5,272 bases of DNA. Origin: Candidatus Finniella inopinata (lineage in GTDB: Bacteria > Pseudomonadota > Alphaproteobacteria > Paracaedibacterales > CAITNM01). The notes under the pieces are model-generated. The model was not told where the DNA came from, did no database searches, and saw only the letters and a program-made list of their open reading frames with translations. This document shows, one piece after another, positions 1 through 4,306 of this stretch (position 1 is its first letter; the number at the start of each line of letters is the position of its first letter). Position numbers and translations under genes: made by a program. Where the stretch lies: contig CAMDPB010000092.1 in NCBI GenBank assembly GCA_945903885.1, positions 1 through 5,272 on the forward strand. The letters are read 5' to 3'.

Positions 1-2
1 AT

Positions 3-104
3 ACCATTACCCATGATGATTTATTAACCCTATGTACTGATTTTTTGAAAGAAGCGTACCAGGTGGTGCCAGGTATAATGCGAAATCAAGCAGACGATGC
101 ATGA
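3..104 (+). CDS. C-terminal fragment of an unidentified protein
   Basis: An open frame runs in from the left window edge and ends at TGA (102-104), giving 33 residues that finish MRNQADDA. The other two plus-strand frames close within the first 30 bases, so this is the only plus-strand reading that can enter from outside. The composition is that of an ordinary soluble protein: an amphipathic helix-like stretch (LLTLCTDFLKEAYQVV) and then a charged tail. I do not recognise the family. The stop lies 5 nt from the stop of the convergent exported-protein gene, which leaves no room for a dedicated terminator. A chance open frame of this length is possible, hence the moderate confidence. Confidence 0.5.
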   Translation, partial: TITHDDLLTLCTDFLKEAYQVVPGIMRNQADDA

Positions 105-109
105 ATTAA

Positions 110-1084
110 TTAATTGGCAGTATATCCAAAGCTACCAGTCTCAAAATAGGGGCCGAAGTTGGGTTTTTGAGAACCTGGTTTTTTTAAAGACAGAGATGCT
201 AGTGTTACGCCCCTTGTAACTCTTTTTGGAGTAGGGCTTAAAATTTTAGCAACTCCCGATGGCACTTCTTCTTGTCTATTTGTTAAAGAAATATCAATAG
301 CTATTTGCGCTGCAAGAGGAGCATACATCTTTGGTATAAGAGCATGCATTAACGAAAGAGTGAAAGTAGCCGCTAGTGGTTTTTTTGATTTGTTACTAGC
401 GCAGGTTTTTATATGTTTTGCCAGAGCCGGATATTGTTCTTGAAACCATTTTTTGTAGTTTAAAGGAGATAATCCAAGAGATATTGCTACCATTTGGCGC
501 ATTCCCAGATTAAGTTCTGTGTCTTTTTCTTCTATGTTTAAAGAGCTGCATAATTGCGAAAAAACTCTAAAAAAAGTTTGTGCCTTCCATTCGTATCCTT
601 TAGTTCTGTTAGGATCAGGCGTACTTATAATTCTTAAAAATGAGCACAAAGCTTCGCGAAGAATAGTTTCGTCGTAAGCATAAATCAGGTTAAAGCTTAT
701 AGGAAAACCATGTTTGTTTTTTAACCCGTAGATTTTGAGAAGTTGATTGGATAATTTGGTTATATCATTAAGAACGGGTTCAGCTGAAAGCATGCTCTTT
801 AAATGGGCATTTAATGACTCGCTGCTGACAGTATTAAAAAAAAATTGACGATAGCTTATTTTGAACGCTTTTGAACTGAAGGATGTGTTTTTCGATGTCC
901 AAAAACGTTTGTCTTGAAACAAATCACTAAAACGTAGAGCACTATCTGGTGAATATCTGGTGGATGCTTTGTGCACGGTAACATCGCTAGCGTTTTCGTT
1001 CGTTTCAGTATCAACATCACTGCACACAATAAAATTTGCTAATATATCGATGTACAAAAACCCTACAAGGAATAGCTTAACCAT
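110..1084 (-). CDS. Exported protein of unknown function, paralogue of the 1203-2285 product
   Basis: The 324-residue product starts at ATG (1084-1082); an in-frame TAG four codons upstream rules out extension. No clear Shine-Dalgarno sequence precedes it. Residues 1-21 form a Sec-like signal peptide (one Lys, then a hydrophobic run), followed by an acidic Asp/Glu/Asn-rich stretch (22-33). The rest looks like a mostly helical soluble domain. It is homologous to the product of the upstream gene through several blocks: FSDLF-x4-FW (52-62), DITKLS-x3-LKIY (107-119), SFLRIISTPDPN (148-159), WKAQTFFRVF (166-175), LN-x2-MRQ (191-197) and TC-x4-KKP (227-236). No catalytic motif or known domain is recognised. 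The last 70 residues differ from the paralogue and lack its low-complexity tail. The gene lies 118 nt downstream of its paralogue on the same strand. The export prediction is fairly secure; function is unknown, and a host-directed or envelope role is only inference. Confidence 0.85.
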   Translation of the reverse strand: MVKLFLVGFLYIDILANFIVCSDVDTETNENASDVTVHKASTRYSPDSALRFSDLFQDKRFWTSKNTSFSSKAFKISYRQFFFNTVSSESLNAHLKSMLSAEPVLNDITKLSNQLLKIYGLKNKHGFPISFNLIYAYDETILREALCSFLRIISTPDPNRTKGYEWKAQTFFRVFSQLCSSLNIEEKDTELNLGMRQMVAISLGLSPLNYKKWFQEQYPALAKHIKTCASNKSKKPLAATFTLSLMHALIPKMYAPLAAQIAIDISLTNRQEEVPSGVAKILSPTPKRVTRGVTLASLSLKKPGSQKPNFGPYFETGSFGYTAN

Positions 1085-1098
1085 TTGAAGTAACTAAA

Positions 1099-1119
1099 TT
1101 TAAATAAATTTTATTTAAA
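1099..1119. repeat. AT-only palindrome in the 5' leader of the 110-1084 gene
   Basis: Two 10-bp arms, TTTAAATAAA and TTTATTTAAA, flank a single T and lie 14 nt upstream of the start codon of the minus-strand exported-protein gene. A hairpin of only A-T pairs is weak. It could keep the leader unstructured or fold locally near the start codon, or it may simply reflect base composition. Confidence 0.35.
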
Positions 1120-1120
1120 A

Positions 1121-1134
1121 AGTTTATAAGCTAA
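1121..1134 (-). promoter_or_regulatory. Candidate promoter box shared with the paralogue upstream region
   Basis: On the minus strand this reads TTAGCTTATAAACT and contains a TATAAA -10-like hexamer, 36 nt upstream of the ATG. Twelve of its 14 bases match TTAGCTTTTAAGCT upstream of the paralogous gene (2316-2303). The conservation between duplicates suggests a kept promoter or operator element, but no convincing -35 box accompanies it. Confidence 0.25.
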
Positions 1135-1166
1135 TTTAACTTTGGTAAATGAAAAATTTTCAGCGG

Positions 1167-1195
1167 CATCCTTCAAAAAATAACGGTAAAGGATG
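1167..1195 (-). other. Hairpin just after the stop codon of the 1203-2285 gene
   Basis: Seven-base arms (CATCCTT and AAGGATG) flank a 15-nt loop, starting 7 nt beyond the TAG stop codon. A U-run on the minus strand appears only about 10 nt after the stem (GAAAATTTTT), and the loop is long. An efficient intrinsic terminator is therefore doubtful; partial termination or RNA stabilisation between the two paralogues is possible. Confidence 0.3.
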
Positions 1196-1202
1196 GTCAT
1201 TA

Positions 1203-2285
1203 CTAATAAAATGGACCTGGGTCGTCAAAATCATCAACTTCAGAATCAGAATCAGAATCAGAATCCTCTTTATGATGGGGGGGTGCAGAACCAGTTGCGT
1301 CCGAACCAGTTGCGTCCGAACGAATTTGACCGGGAAGGGGTGCAAGTTCGCTTGAGAAAGCTCTCAAATCGTTTGATTGAGAAGGCGACCTAGCCATTTT
1401 TGAAGAGGAGTGTTTCCCGGCAGGTCTTCTGTTTAGCAGTTCCGTCCTGCGCAAAGACGTAGGAAAAACTACCCCTAGGTTAAGATTAGCCCTCTGAGAG
1501 GCTGATCTAAGCACAGGAGGTGGAGGGGGCCGCCAATTGACACAAGATTTCATCAGGCAGATGACTAATAGGGCTTCTACTGGTTTTCCCGAGATATTCT
1601 CTGTGCAAGTGTGTGCCCAATTTGATAACGATCGATATTCCCGTTGAAGCAAATTTGGAAAATTAATACCTTGTTTAAAGTCTAGAGCTAAAGCTAATGA
1701 TTGACGTAAATTAGAATTCAGTTCAATAATTTCTTGGTCGCTAATACTATGTGTTGGCTCTATTAATGCTAGTCTTGATTTCCATATATTTTCAAAACAC
1801 CTAGTGAATGTTTGGATTTTCCAATCACGACTTCCAGCATTTGGGTCAGGAGTGCTTATAATTTGTAAGAATGAAATCAGCGCAGATTGCATATAAGTGG
1901 AATAATCTTGAAGATGTAGTTTAAAGGGGGCTTCGAAAGGTGTTGGTGCTTTTGTGTGATAAATTTTTAGGATATGTTCTGATAGCTTTGTTATATCTGC
2001 TATAACTTGTGAGCTGATCTCAAAAGGGGGAGCTGGGTTTAATAAGGGTAGCTTAGGTAATTTTACATGACTGAATTGTTGGTATGGTAAAAATCCTGCC
2101 GGTTCCCAAAAACTATCGTAACTAAACAGGTCATTAAAGGGGCCTAATTCTCTTATTGGGCCGCACACAATACGTGATTCATAGAATGATTCGGCTTCCT
2201 CAGCTTCAGCTTCCTCTGCCCCATTAAGGGTCATTGCATACATAAAAAAGCAAAAAAAGTATTTAATCATTCTTTTAATCTTCAA
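1203..2285 (-). CDS. Exported protein with Pro-rich and acidic SD-repeat tail, unknown function
   Basis: The product is 360 residues from a TTG start (2285-2283), which follows GAGGTG at close spacing. The alternative ATG at 2270-2268 gives 355 residues and aligns best with the paralogue's first codon (MVKLF/MIKYF), but no Shine-Dalgarno lies close to it; the choice is open. Residues 1-23 are a signal peptide (KIKR, hydrophobic core, likely cut after NGA), followed by the acidic EEAEAEEAE. Residues 48-250 match the neighbouring paralogue: FNDLF-x4-FW (50-60), DITKLS-x3-LKIY (97-109), SFLQIISTPDPN (138-149), WKIQTFTRCF (155-164), LN-x2-LRQ (189-195) and TC-x4-GKP (226-235). From residue 251 the tail looks disordered: PPPPP (253-257), a Ser/Arg-rich stretch, two SDATG units (333-342) and a DSDSDSDSEVDD end. 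No domain or enzyme motif is recognised. The paired paralogy and eukaryote-like tail would suit a secreted effector, which is inference. Confidence 0.85.
   Translation of the reverse strand: MKIKRMIKYFFCFFMYAMTLNGAEEAEAEEAESFYESRIVCGPIRELGPFNDLFSYDSFWEPAGFLPYQQFSHVKLPKLPLLNPAPPFEISSQVIADITKLSEHILKIYHTKAPTPFEAPFKLHLQDYSTYMQSALISFLQIISTPDPNAGSRDWKIQTFTRCFENIWKSRLALIEPTHSISDQEIIELNSNLRQSLALALDFKQGINFPNLLQREYRSLSNWAHTCTENISGKPVEALLVICLMKSCVNWRPPPPPVLRSASQRANLNLGVVFPTSLRRTELLNRRPAGKHSSSKMARSPSQSNDLRAFSSELAPLPGQIRSDATGSDATGSAPPHHKEDSDSDSDSEVDDFDDPGPFY
1240..1263. repeat. Hexanucleotide tandem repeat (TCAGAA x4)
   Basis: Four perfect TCAGAA units lie inside the 3' end of the minus-strand exported-protein gene and encode its Ser-Asp run. 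Because the unit is 6 nt, slippage changes length by two residues at a time and never breaks the frame. The array is a candidate for length variation between strains. Confidence 0.85.
1289..1318. repeat. 15-bp tandem duplication encoding SDATG
   Basis: Two identical 15-bp units (AACCAGTTGCGTCCG) lie head to tail and encode two SDATG pentapeptides in the tail of the minus-strand exported protein. Exact identity of the units suggests a recent duplication that kept the reading frame. Confidence 0.85.
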
Positions 2286-2302
2286 AACACCTCTATTTGA
2301 AT

Positions 2303-2316
2303 AGCTTAAAAGCTAA
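2303..2316 (-). promoter_or_regulatory. Candidate promoter box of the 1203-2285 gene
   Basis: The minus strand reads TTAGCTTTTAAGCT and matches the box upstream of the paralogue at 12 of 14 positions. It also overlaps a small palindrome (TAGCTT-AA-AAGCTA on the plus strand, 2302-2315), and a GAATAGC heptamer occurs at 2299-2305 and again at 2329-2335. It lies 17 nt from the TTG start, or 32 nt from the alternative ATG. A promoter is plausible, but the hexamers are poor. Confidence 0.25.
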
Positions 2317-2371
2317 ATTTCAAAAGTGGAATAGCATTTTAGTAAATTCATCAGCTTTTCCACACTCTCTA

Positions 2372-2401
2372 TTGCCTTTTAAAAAAAATGTAAGCTAGCA
2401 T
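2372..2401 (+). promoter_or_regulatory. Possible promoter of fliO-fliP
   Basis: TTGCCT (2372-2377) and TAGCAT (2396-2401) are separated by 18 nt, each matching the sigma-70 consensus at 4 of 6 positions. Transcription would begin near 2408, leaving about 22 nt of leader that contains the fliO ribosome binding site. A housekeeping-type promoter is a guess; I see no sigma-28 or sigma-54 flagellar promoter. Confidence 0.3.
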
Positions 2402-2420
2402 TAATAAAGGGATTCAACAC

Positions 2421-2424
2421 AGGG
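2421..2424 (+). promoter_or_regulatory. Ribosome binding site that sets the fliO start
   Basis: AGGG is followed by a 5-nt spacer and ATG at 2430. The longer frame would begin at GTG 2424, whose first base belongs to this AGGG, so the ATG two codons later is the better start. Confidence 0.6.
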
Positions 2425-2429
2425 TGTGT

Positions 2430-2729
2430 ATGCTCAATATTGTTGCTGCAATGTTCGTCGTTTTTGGTCTAATAGGACTTTTCGCTTTGGTGCTTCGCTA
2501 TCTTCAGCAATCGGGGCGGCTTTCAAACACTCCATTTTTCAATGCAAAGCAACAGGGCCTTATTATTGAGCCACCCATTATGATTGACAGCAAAAGACGT
2601 ATTGTGAACATTACACACCGTGGGCAGCGTTACGTAGTTATGATGGGGCCTAATAATGATATTTTGCTTGAAACCTCACCGGCGGTTCGTTCAATTGAAA
2701 CCGTAGAGTTTGACCGGCAGCATGTCTAA
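2430..2729 (+). CDS. fliO: Flagellar biosynthesis protein FliO
   Basis: FliO is a small inner-membrane protein that helps assemble the FliP ring of the flagellar type III export gate. The 99-residue product has one N-terminal membrane segment (about residues 4-23), a short polar linker, and a cytoplasmic domain (about 43-81). That domain has the FliO pattern: IEPPIMIDSKRRIV, RGQRYVV and then GPNNDILLE, equivalent to the family's hydrophobic-DxxRRLVLV, RxxxEHLLLIGG and DxVVE segments. The length fits short alphaproteobacterial FliO proteins. The ATG was chosen over the in-frame GTG at 2424 because AGGG is well placed for it. Its last 8 nt overlap the start of fliP (ATGTCTAA), the standard fliO-fliP order and an arrangement that favours translational coupling. 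FliO diverges quickly, so the call rests on this architecture together with the fliP neighbour. Confidence 0.85.
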   Translation: MLNIVAAMFVVFGLIGLFALVLRYLQQSGRLSNTPFFNAKQQGLIIEPPIMIDSKRRIVNITHRGQRYVVMMGPNNDILLETSPAVRSIETVEFDRQHV

Positions 2730-3492
2730 GCTTAAAAGTTTTAAATCAAAACGGTTTCACGTTAATAATCTGTGCTGTATTGCAGCGTTACTATTATTTG
2801 TAATGCAAGCACCGCTTATGGCTGATAGTTTTACCCTAAATTTAGGGGATACAGGGGGGACGTTAATCGGACGCATGATCCAGATGAGCGCTCTCATGGC
2901 GTTGCTGACTCTGGCGCCATCTATTATTATAGTGGTTACGTCATTCACGCGTATTGTGGTGGTGTTTTCATTTTTGCGAAATGCTTTGGGTACTCAGCAG
3001 TCTCCGCCAAATATGATTCTTATTAGTCTTGCTATATTTTTAACCATGTTCATTATGGGGCCTATTTTTAATAAGGCGTATCAGGATGGCGTTGTTCCAT
3101 TAATGGAAGAAAAAATATCCTACGAAGAAGCTTACGATAAAATTTGTGCACCTTTGCACGTGTTCATGCGCAAAAACGTGCGTGAAAAAGACCTGGATTT
3201 GTTTATGGCACTAAGCAAAGAAACCAATTTTAAGTCGGCAAAAGAGCTACCCATGCGCATTCTGGTGCCGGCTTTTGTGATTAGTGAATTGCGCCGTGGT
3301 TTTGAAATTGGCTTTTTGATTTACATGCCCTTTGTGGTTATTGACATGGTTATTGCCAGTATTTTAATGAGCATGGGCATGATGATGCTACCGCCAATGC
3401 TAATTTCCATGCCCTTTAAAATTATCTTTTTCGTGCTAGTCGACGGGTGGAACTTGCTGTGCGGCAGCTTAGTGAATAGTTTTAGTATGTGA
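2722..3492 (+). CDS. fliP: Flagellar type III export gate protein FliP
   Basis: FliP forms the pentameric core of the FliP-FliQ-FliR gate, through which flagellar subunits cross the inner membrane. The ATG at 2722 gives 256 residues, the usual length; the upstream in-frame TTG (2710) has no support. Residues 1-34 are the cleavable signal peptide typical of FliP (KxKSKR, hydrophobic core, cut after PLMA). Then come a membrane segment (51-72), RIVVVFSFLRNALGTQQSPPN (77-97), a second segment (about 97-116), the exported loop (117-175), ISELRRGFEIGFL (187-199), PF-VIDMVIASILMSMGMMMLPP (203-225) and the SMPFK and VDGWNLL segments (229-246). These are the FliP signature regions and all are intact. 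The final ten residues, CGSLVNSFSM, recur as a detached remnant at 4162-4194, so this 3' end may be a replacement end. The stop faces the antitoxin stop 6 nt away, and fliQ does not follow. Confidence 0.97.
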   Translation: MSKLKSFKSKRFHVNNLCCIAALLLFVMQAPLMADSFTLNLGDTGGTLIGRMIQMSALMALLTLAPSIIIVVTSFTRIVVVFSFLRNALGTQQSPPNMILISLAIFLTMFIMGPIFNKAYQDGVVPLMEEKISYEEAYDKICAPLHVFMRKNVREKDLDLFMALSKETNFKSAKELPMRILVPAFVISELRRGFEIGFLIYMPFVVIDMVIASILMSMGMMMLPPMLISMPFKIIFFVLVDGWNLLCGSLVNSFSM

Positions 3493-3493
3493 A
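3460..3493 (+). repeat. Left copy of the fliP 3'-end repeat
   Basis: The last eleven codons of fliP, including TGA, plus one base. It pairs with 4162-4195: 26 of the 33 coding bases match, with 3481-3493 identical to 4183-4195 (TTTAGTATGTGAA). This copy is joined in frame to the intact gene and forms the left border of the toxin-antitoxin islet. Confidence 0.85.
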
Positions 3494-3498
3494 GAAAA

Positions 3499-3774
3499 TT
3501 AATGAAGCGTGTCTAGTACAGCCTGTGGATTTTTAGCAATCACATTCAATAATACTTTTGCAGGTCCTTGTGGATGGCGACGTCCTTGTTCCCATTGCTG
3601 TAATGTTTTAAGACTAACGCAAAACAATTGTGCAAATTGTTGCTGAGATAAGTGAAAACGTTCTCTTAAGTCCTTAATGTCAGGATAAAGCAAAGGCCTA
3701 ACCGAGAGATTTTTTTCATTTTGTGCATCTGCTAGAACTTCTTCCATGGCTAGTATAAGGTCGTGATCTTTCAT
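3499..3774 (-). CDS. HTH_XRE antitoxin (HigA/NadS-like)
   Basis: The 91-residue product starts at ATG 3774, six bases after AAGGA (3785-3781). Frames extending upstream to a TTG would lie inside the toxin gene and have no support. The N-terminal 30 residues are charged and helical and are the likely toxin-binding part. Residues 32-80 form an XRE-type DNA-binding domain: DIKDLRERFHLSQQQFAQLF (first helices), VSLKTLQQWEQGRRHP (recognition helix and turn), then PAKVLLNVIAKNP. This layout, with LSQxxFAxxFxVSxxTLxxWEQGRRxPxGPA, is that of the YiaG/NadS-like regulators (COG2944) encoded with COG4737-type RelE toxins. It should neutralise the toxin and repress the operon by binding the inverted repeat at 4125-4160. 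The gene is second in the operon, 13 nt after the toxin stop, and ends 6 nt from the convergent fliP stop. Confidence 0.9.
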   Translation of the reverse strand: MKDHDLILAMEEVLADAQNEKNLSVRPLLYPDIKDLRERFHLSQQQFAQLFCVSLKTLQQWEQGRRHPQGPAKVLLNVIAKNPQAVLDTLH

Positions 3775-3780
3775 AACTTT

Positions 3781-3785
3781 TCCTT
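3781..3785 (-). promoter_or_regulatory. Ribosome binding site of the antitoxin
   Basis: AAGGA on the minus strand lies 6 nt before ATG 3774, in the 13-nt gap after the toxin stop codon. It fixes the antitoxin start. It is a much stronger initiation signal than anything before the toxin, which would favour antitoxin synthesis from a shared mRNA. Confidence 0.75.
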
Positions 3786-3787
3786 TT

Positions 3788-4114
3788 TTAAGATGCTTTA
3801 ATTGCAATAACAAGAGCGCTTAAACGTTTCTTGTCTGTGTGTGACAGATCTATTTGTTCGTTCTTAGCGTACGCCTTCAAGAAATAAACCGTGTAGTTAA
3901 TTTCTAAGTAATAGTAGCATAACCTTGATCCGCCTCTTTTTCCCTTATTATGAGATGCAAAGCGTGCCTTTCTAATGCCGCCTGTTCCAGGTATAACAGG
4001 GTGTGCTTTTGGATCATCCATAATAGATTGCTCAAGATCATACCTTTCATATGCATTGATTAATTTTGCGATGCTTTTTTCGTATATGCTTGTGTATTTA
4101 GCAATCGTAACCAT
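3788..4114 (-). CDS. RelE/HigB-like toxin of a type II toxin-antitoxin system
   Basis: The 108-residue product (MVTIAKYTSIYEKS...) has the family's usual length. It carries the core motifs of the RelE/HigB-like COG4737 group: DDPKAHPVIPGTGGIRKARF (33-52), KGKRGGSRLCYYY (57-69), YFLKAYAKNEQIDLS (77-91) and a final helix with KKRLSALVIAIK (95-106). Members of the wider RelE superfamily are mostly ribosome-dependent mRNA endonucleases; that activity is inferred from family. Basic residues suited to RNA contact (K49, R51, K57, K59, R60, R64) are retained and no truncation is seen. The start was set at ATG 4114 because the longer frame, from TTG 4150, would use the -35 box as its start codon. The predicted transcription start is at or within 3 nt of this ATG, so the message is leaderless or nearly so. 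The toxin precedes its antitoxin, as in HigBA systems. Confidence 0.9.
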   Translation of the reverse strand: MVTIAKYTSIYEKSIAKLINAYERYDLEQSIMDDPKAHPVIPGTGGIRKARFASHNKGKRGGSRLCYYYLEINYTVYFLKAYAKNEQIDLSHTDKKRLSALVIAIKAS

Positions 4115-4121
4115 AGTGGAA

Positions 4122-4150
4122 AGTATATACCTCATTAAGGTAGGTGTCAA
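4122..4150 (-). promoter_or_regulatory. Toxin-antitoxin operon promoter
   Basis: The minus strand carries a perfect -35 box TTGACA (4150-4145), a 17-nt spacer and TATACT (4127-4122; 5 of 6 bases match the -10 consensus). This is by far the best sigma-70 promoter in the window. Transcription should begin near 4117-4114, at or just before the toxin ATG. The promoter lies inside the inverted repeat at 4125-4160, so repressor binding would block RNA polymerase directly. Confidence 0.8.
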
Positions 4151-4160
4151 TGAGGTATAT
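4125..4160. promoter_or_regulatory. Inverted-repeat operator over the toxin-antitoxin promoter
   Basis: Perfect 12-bp arms, ATATACCTCATT (4125-4136) and AATGAGGTATAT (4149-4160), flank a 12-bp spacer, so their centres are 24 bp apart. One arm covers the first half of the -10 box and the other touches the start of the -35 box. A degenerate third copy of the TACCT core lies in the spacer. The position and symmetry fit an operator for the XRE antitoxin, alone or in complex with the toxin. Confidence 0.75.
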
Positions 4161-4161
4161 T

Positions 4162-4194
4162 TGTGGTAGTTTGGTTAACAGCTTTAGTATGTGA
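4162..4194 (+). pseudogene. fliP: Detached fliP 3'-end remnant (CGSLVNSFSM-stop)
   Basis: Eleven codons here encode exactly the last ten residues and stop codon of FliP, but they are attached to no gene. Upstream the frame runs straight into the operator arm. Compared with 3460-3492, 26 of 33 bases match. All seven differences are third-position and synonymous (TGC/TGT, GGC/GGT, AGC/AGT, TTA/TTG, GTG/GTT, AAT/AAC, AGT/AGC), while the last four codons are identical. Drift after a simple duplication would not be confined to silent sites, so the two ends most likely diverged in separate functional fliP genes before being brought together. It is either the resident gene's original end or the element's own att-like copy. 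Confidence 0.85.
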
Positions 4195-4246
4195 AAGTTG
4201 AAATAATCAACAACGCGCTTCACTACTTTTGCGCATATTTTTATAT

Positions 4247-4275
4247 TTGCAATTAAATTTTTTGTAACTTACAGT
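4247..4275 (+). promoter_or_regulatory. Possible promoter of the 4307-5257 gene
   Basis: TTGCAA (4247-4252) and TACAGT (4270-4275) are separated by 17 nt, each matching the consensus at 4 of 6 positions. Transcription would start near 4282, leaving about 25 nt of leader with AAGGGA (4294-4299) placed 7 nt before the ATG. The surrounding 4195-4306 spacer is very AT-rich, so a chance match is possible. Confidence 0.3.
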
Positions 4276-4306
4276 CGCCGATTATAACATCACAAGGGAT
4301 TAACCA

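Larger units (their letters stand above)
3481..4195. mobile_element. Putative toxin-antitoxin islet inserted at the fliP stop codon
   Basis: A 13-bp perfect direct repeat (3481-3493 and 4183-4195) lies inside a longer diverged repeat of the fliP 3' end and bounds a unit of about 702 bp. The unit holds only the antitoxin, the toxin and their promoter-operator. The antitoxin stop codon begins 6 nt from the left fliP end, and the operator finishes at 4160, two bases before the right fliP remnant, so the module fills the insert with almost no spare DNA. No integrase, transposase or terminal inverted repeat is present. The arrangement resembles elements that integrate at a gene's 3' end and restore it, but the mechanism and any present mobility are inferred. 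Acquisition by homologous recombination with a donor fliP carrying the module is an alternative. Confidence 0.55.

Noticed and set aside
1022..1027. Lipobox in the 110-1084 product (FIVC, Cys 21)
   Set aside because: Val at the position before Cys does not fit the lipobox requirement for Gly, Ala or Ser, so a lipoprotein is not supported.
1149..1393. Two plus-strand reading frames over the end of the 1203-2285 gene
   Set aside because: They are antisense to a well-supported gene, and their Arg-Ile and Gln-Asn runs simply translate the TCAGAA array in other frames.
2710..2721. TTG 2710 as the fliP start
   Set aside because: The ATG at 2722 gives the normal FliP signal peptide and the usual ATG-in-stop overlap with fliO; the TTG adds four residues with no supporting signal.
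3775..3813. Upstream extension of the antitoxin to TTG 3813 (104 residues)
   Set aside because: It would start inside the toxin coding region with no ribosome binding site, whereas ATG 3774 has AAGGA at ideal spacing and begins the conserved protein.
3975..4169. Plus-strand reading frame antisense to the toxin
   Set aside because: It lies opposite a strongly conserved toxin sequence, has no ribosome binding site, and crosses the operator; it is a shadow frame.
3481..4195. Insertion sequence or CRISPR explanation for the direct repeats around the toxin-antitoxin operon
   Set aside because: There is no transposase, terminal inverted repeat or regular spacer series, and the repeats encode the fliP C-terminus, which points to a target-gene duplication instead.
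4197..4211. Small hairpin GTTGA-AATAA-TCAAC after the fliP remnant as a terminator
   Set aside because: The stem is only five pairs, mostly A-T, and no U-run follows; it is too weak to call.
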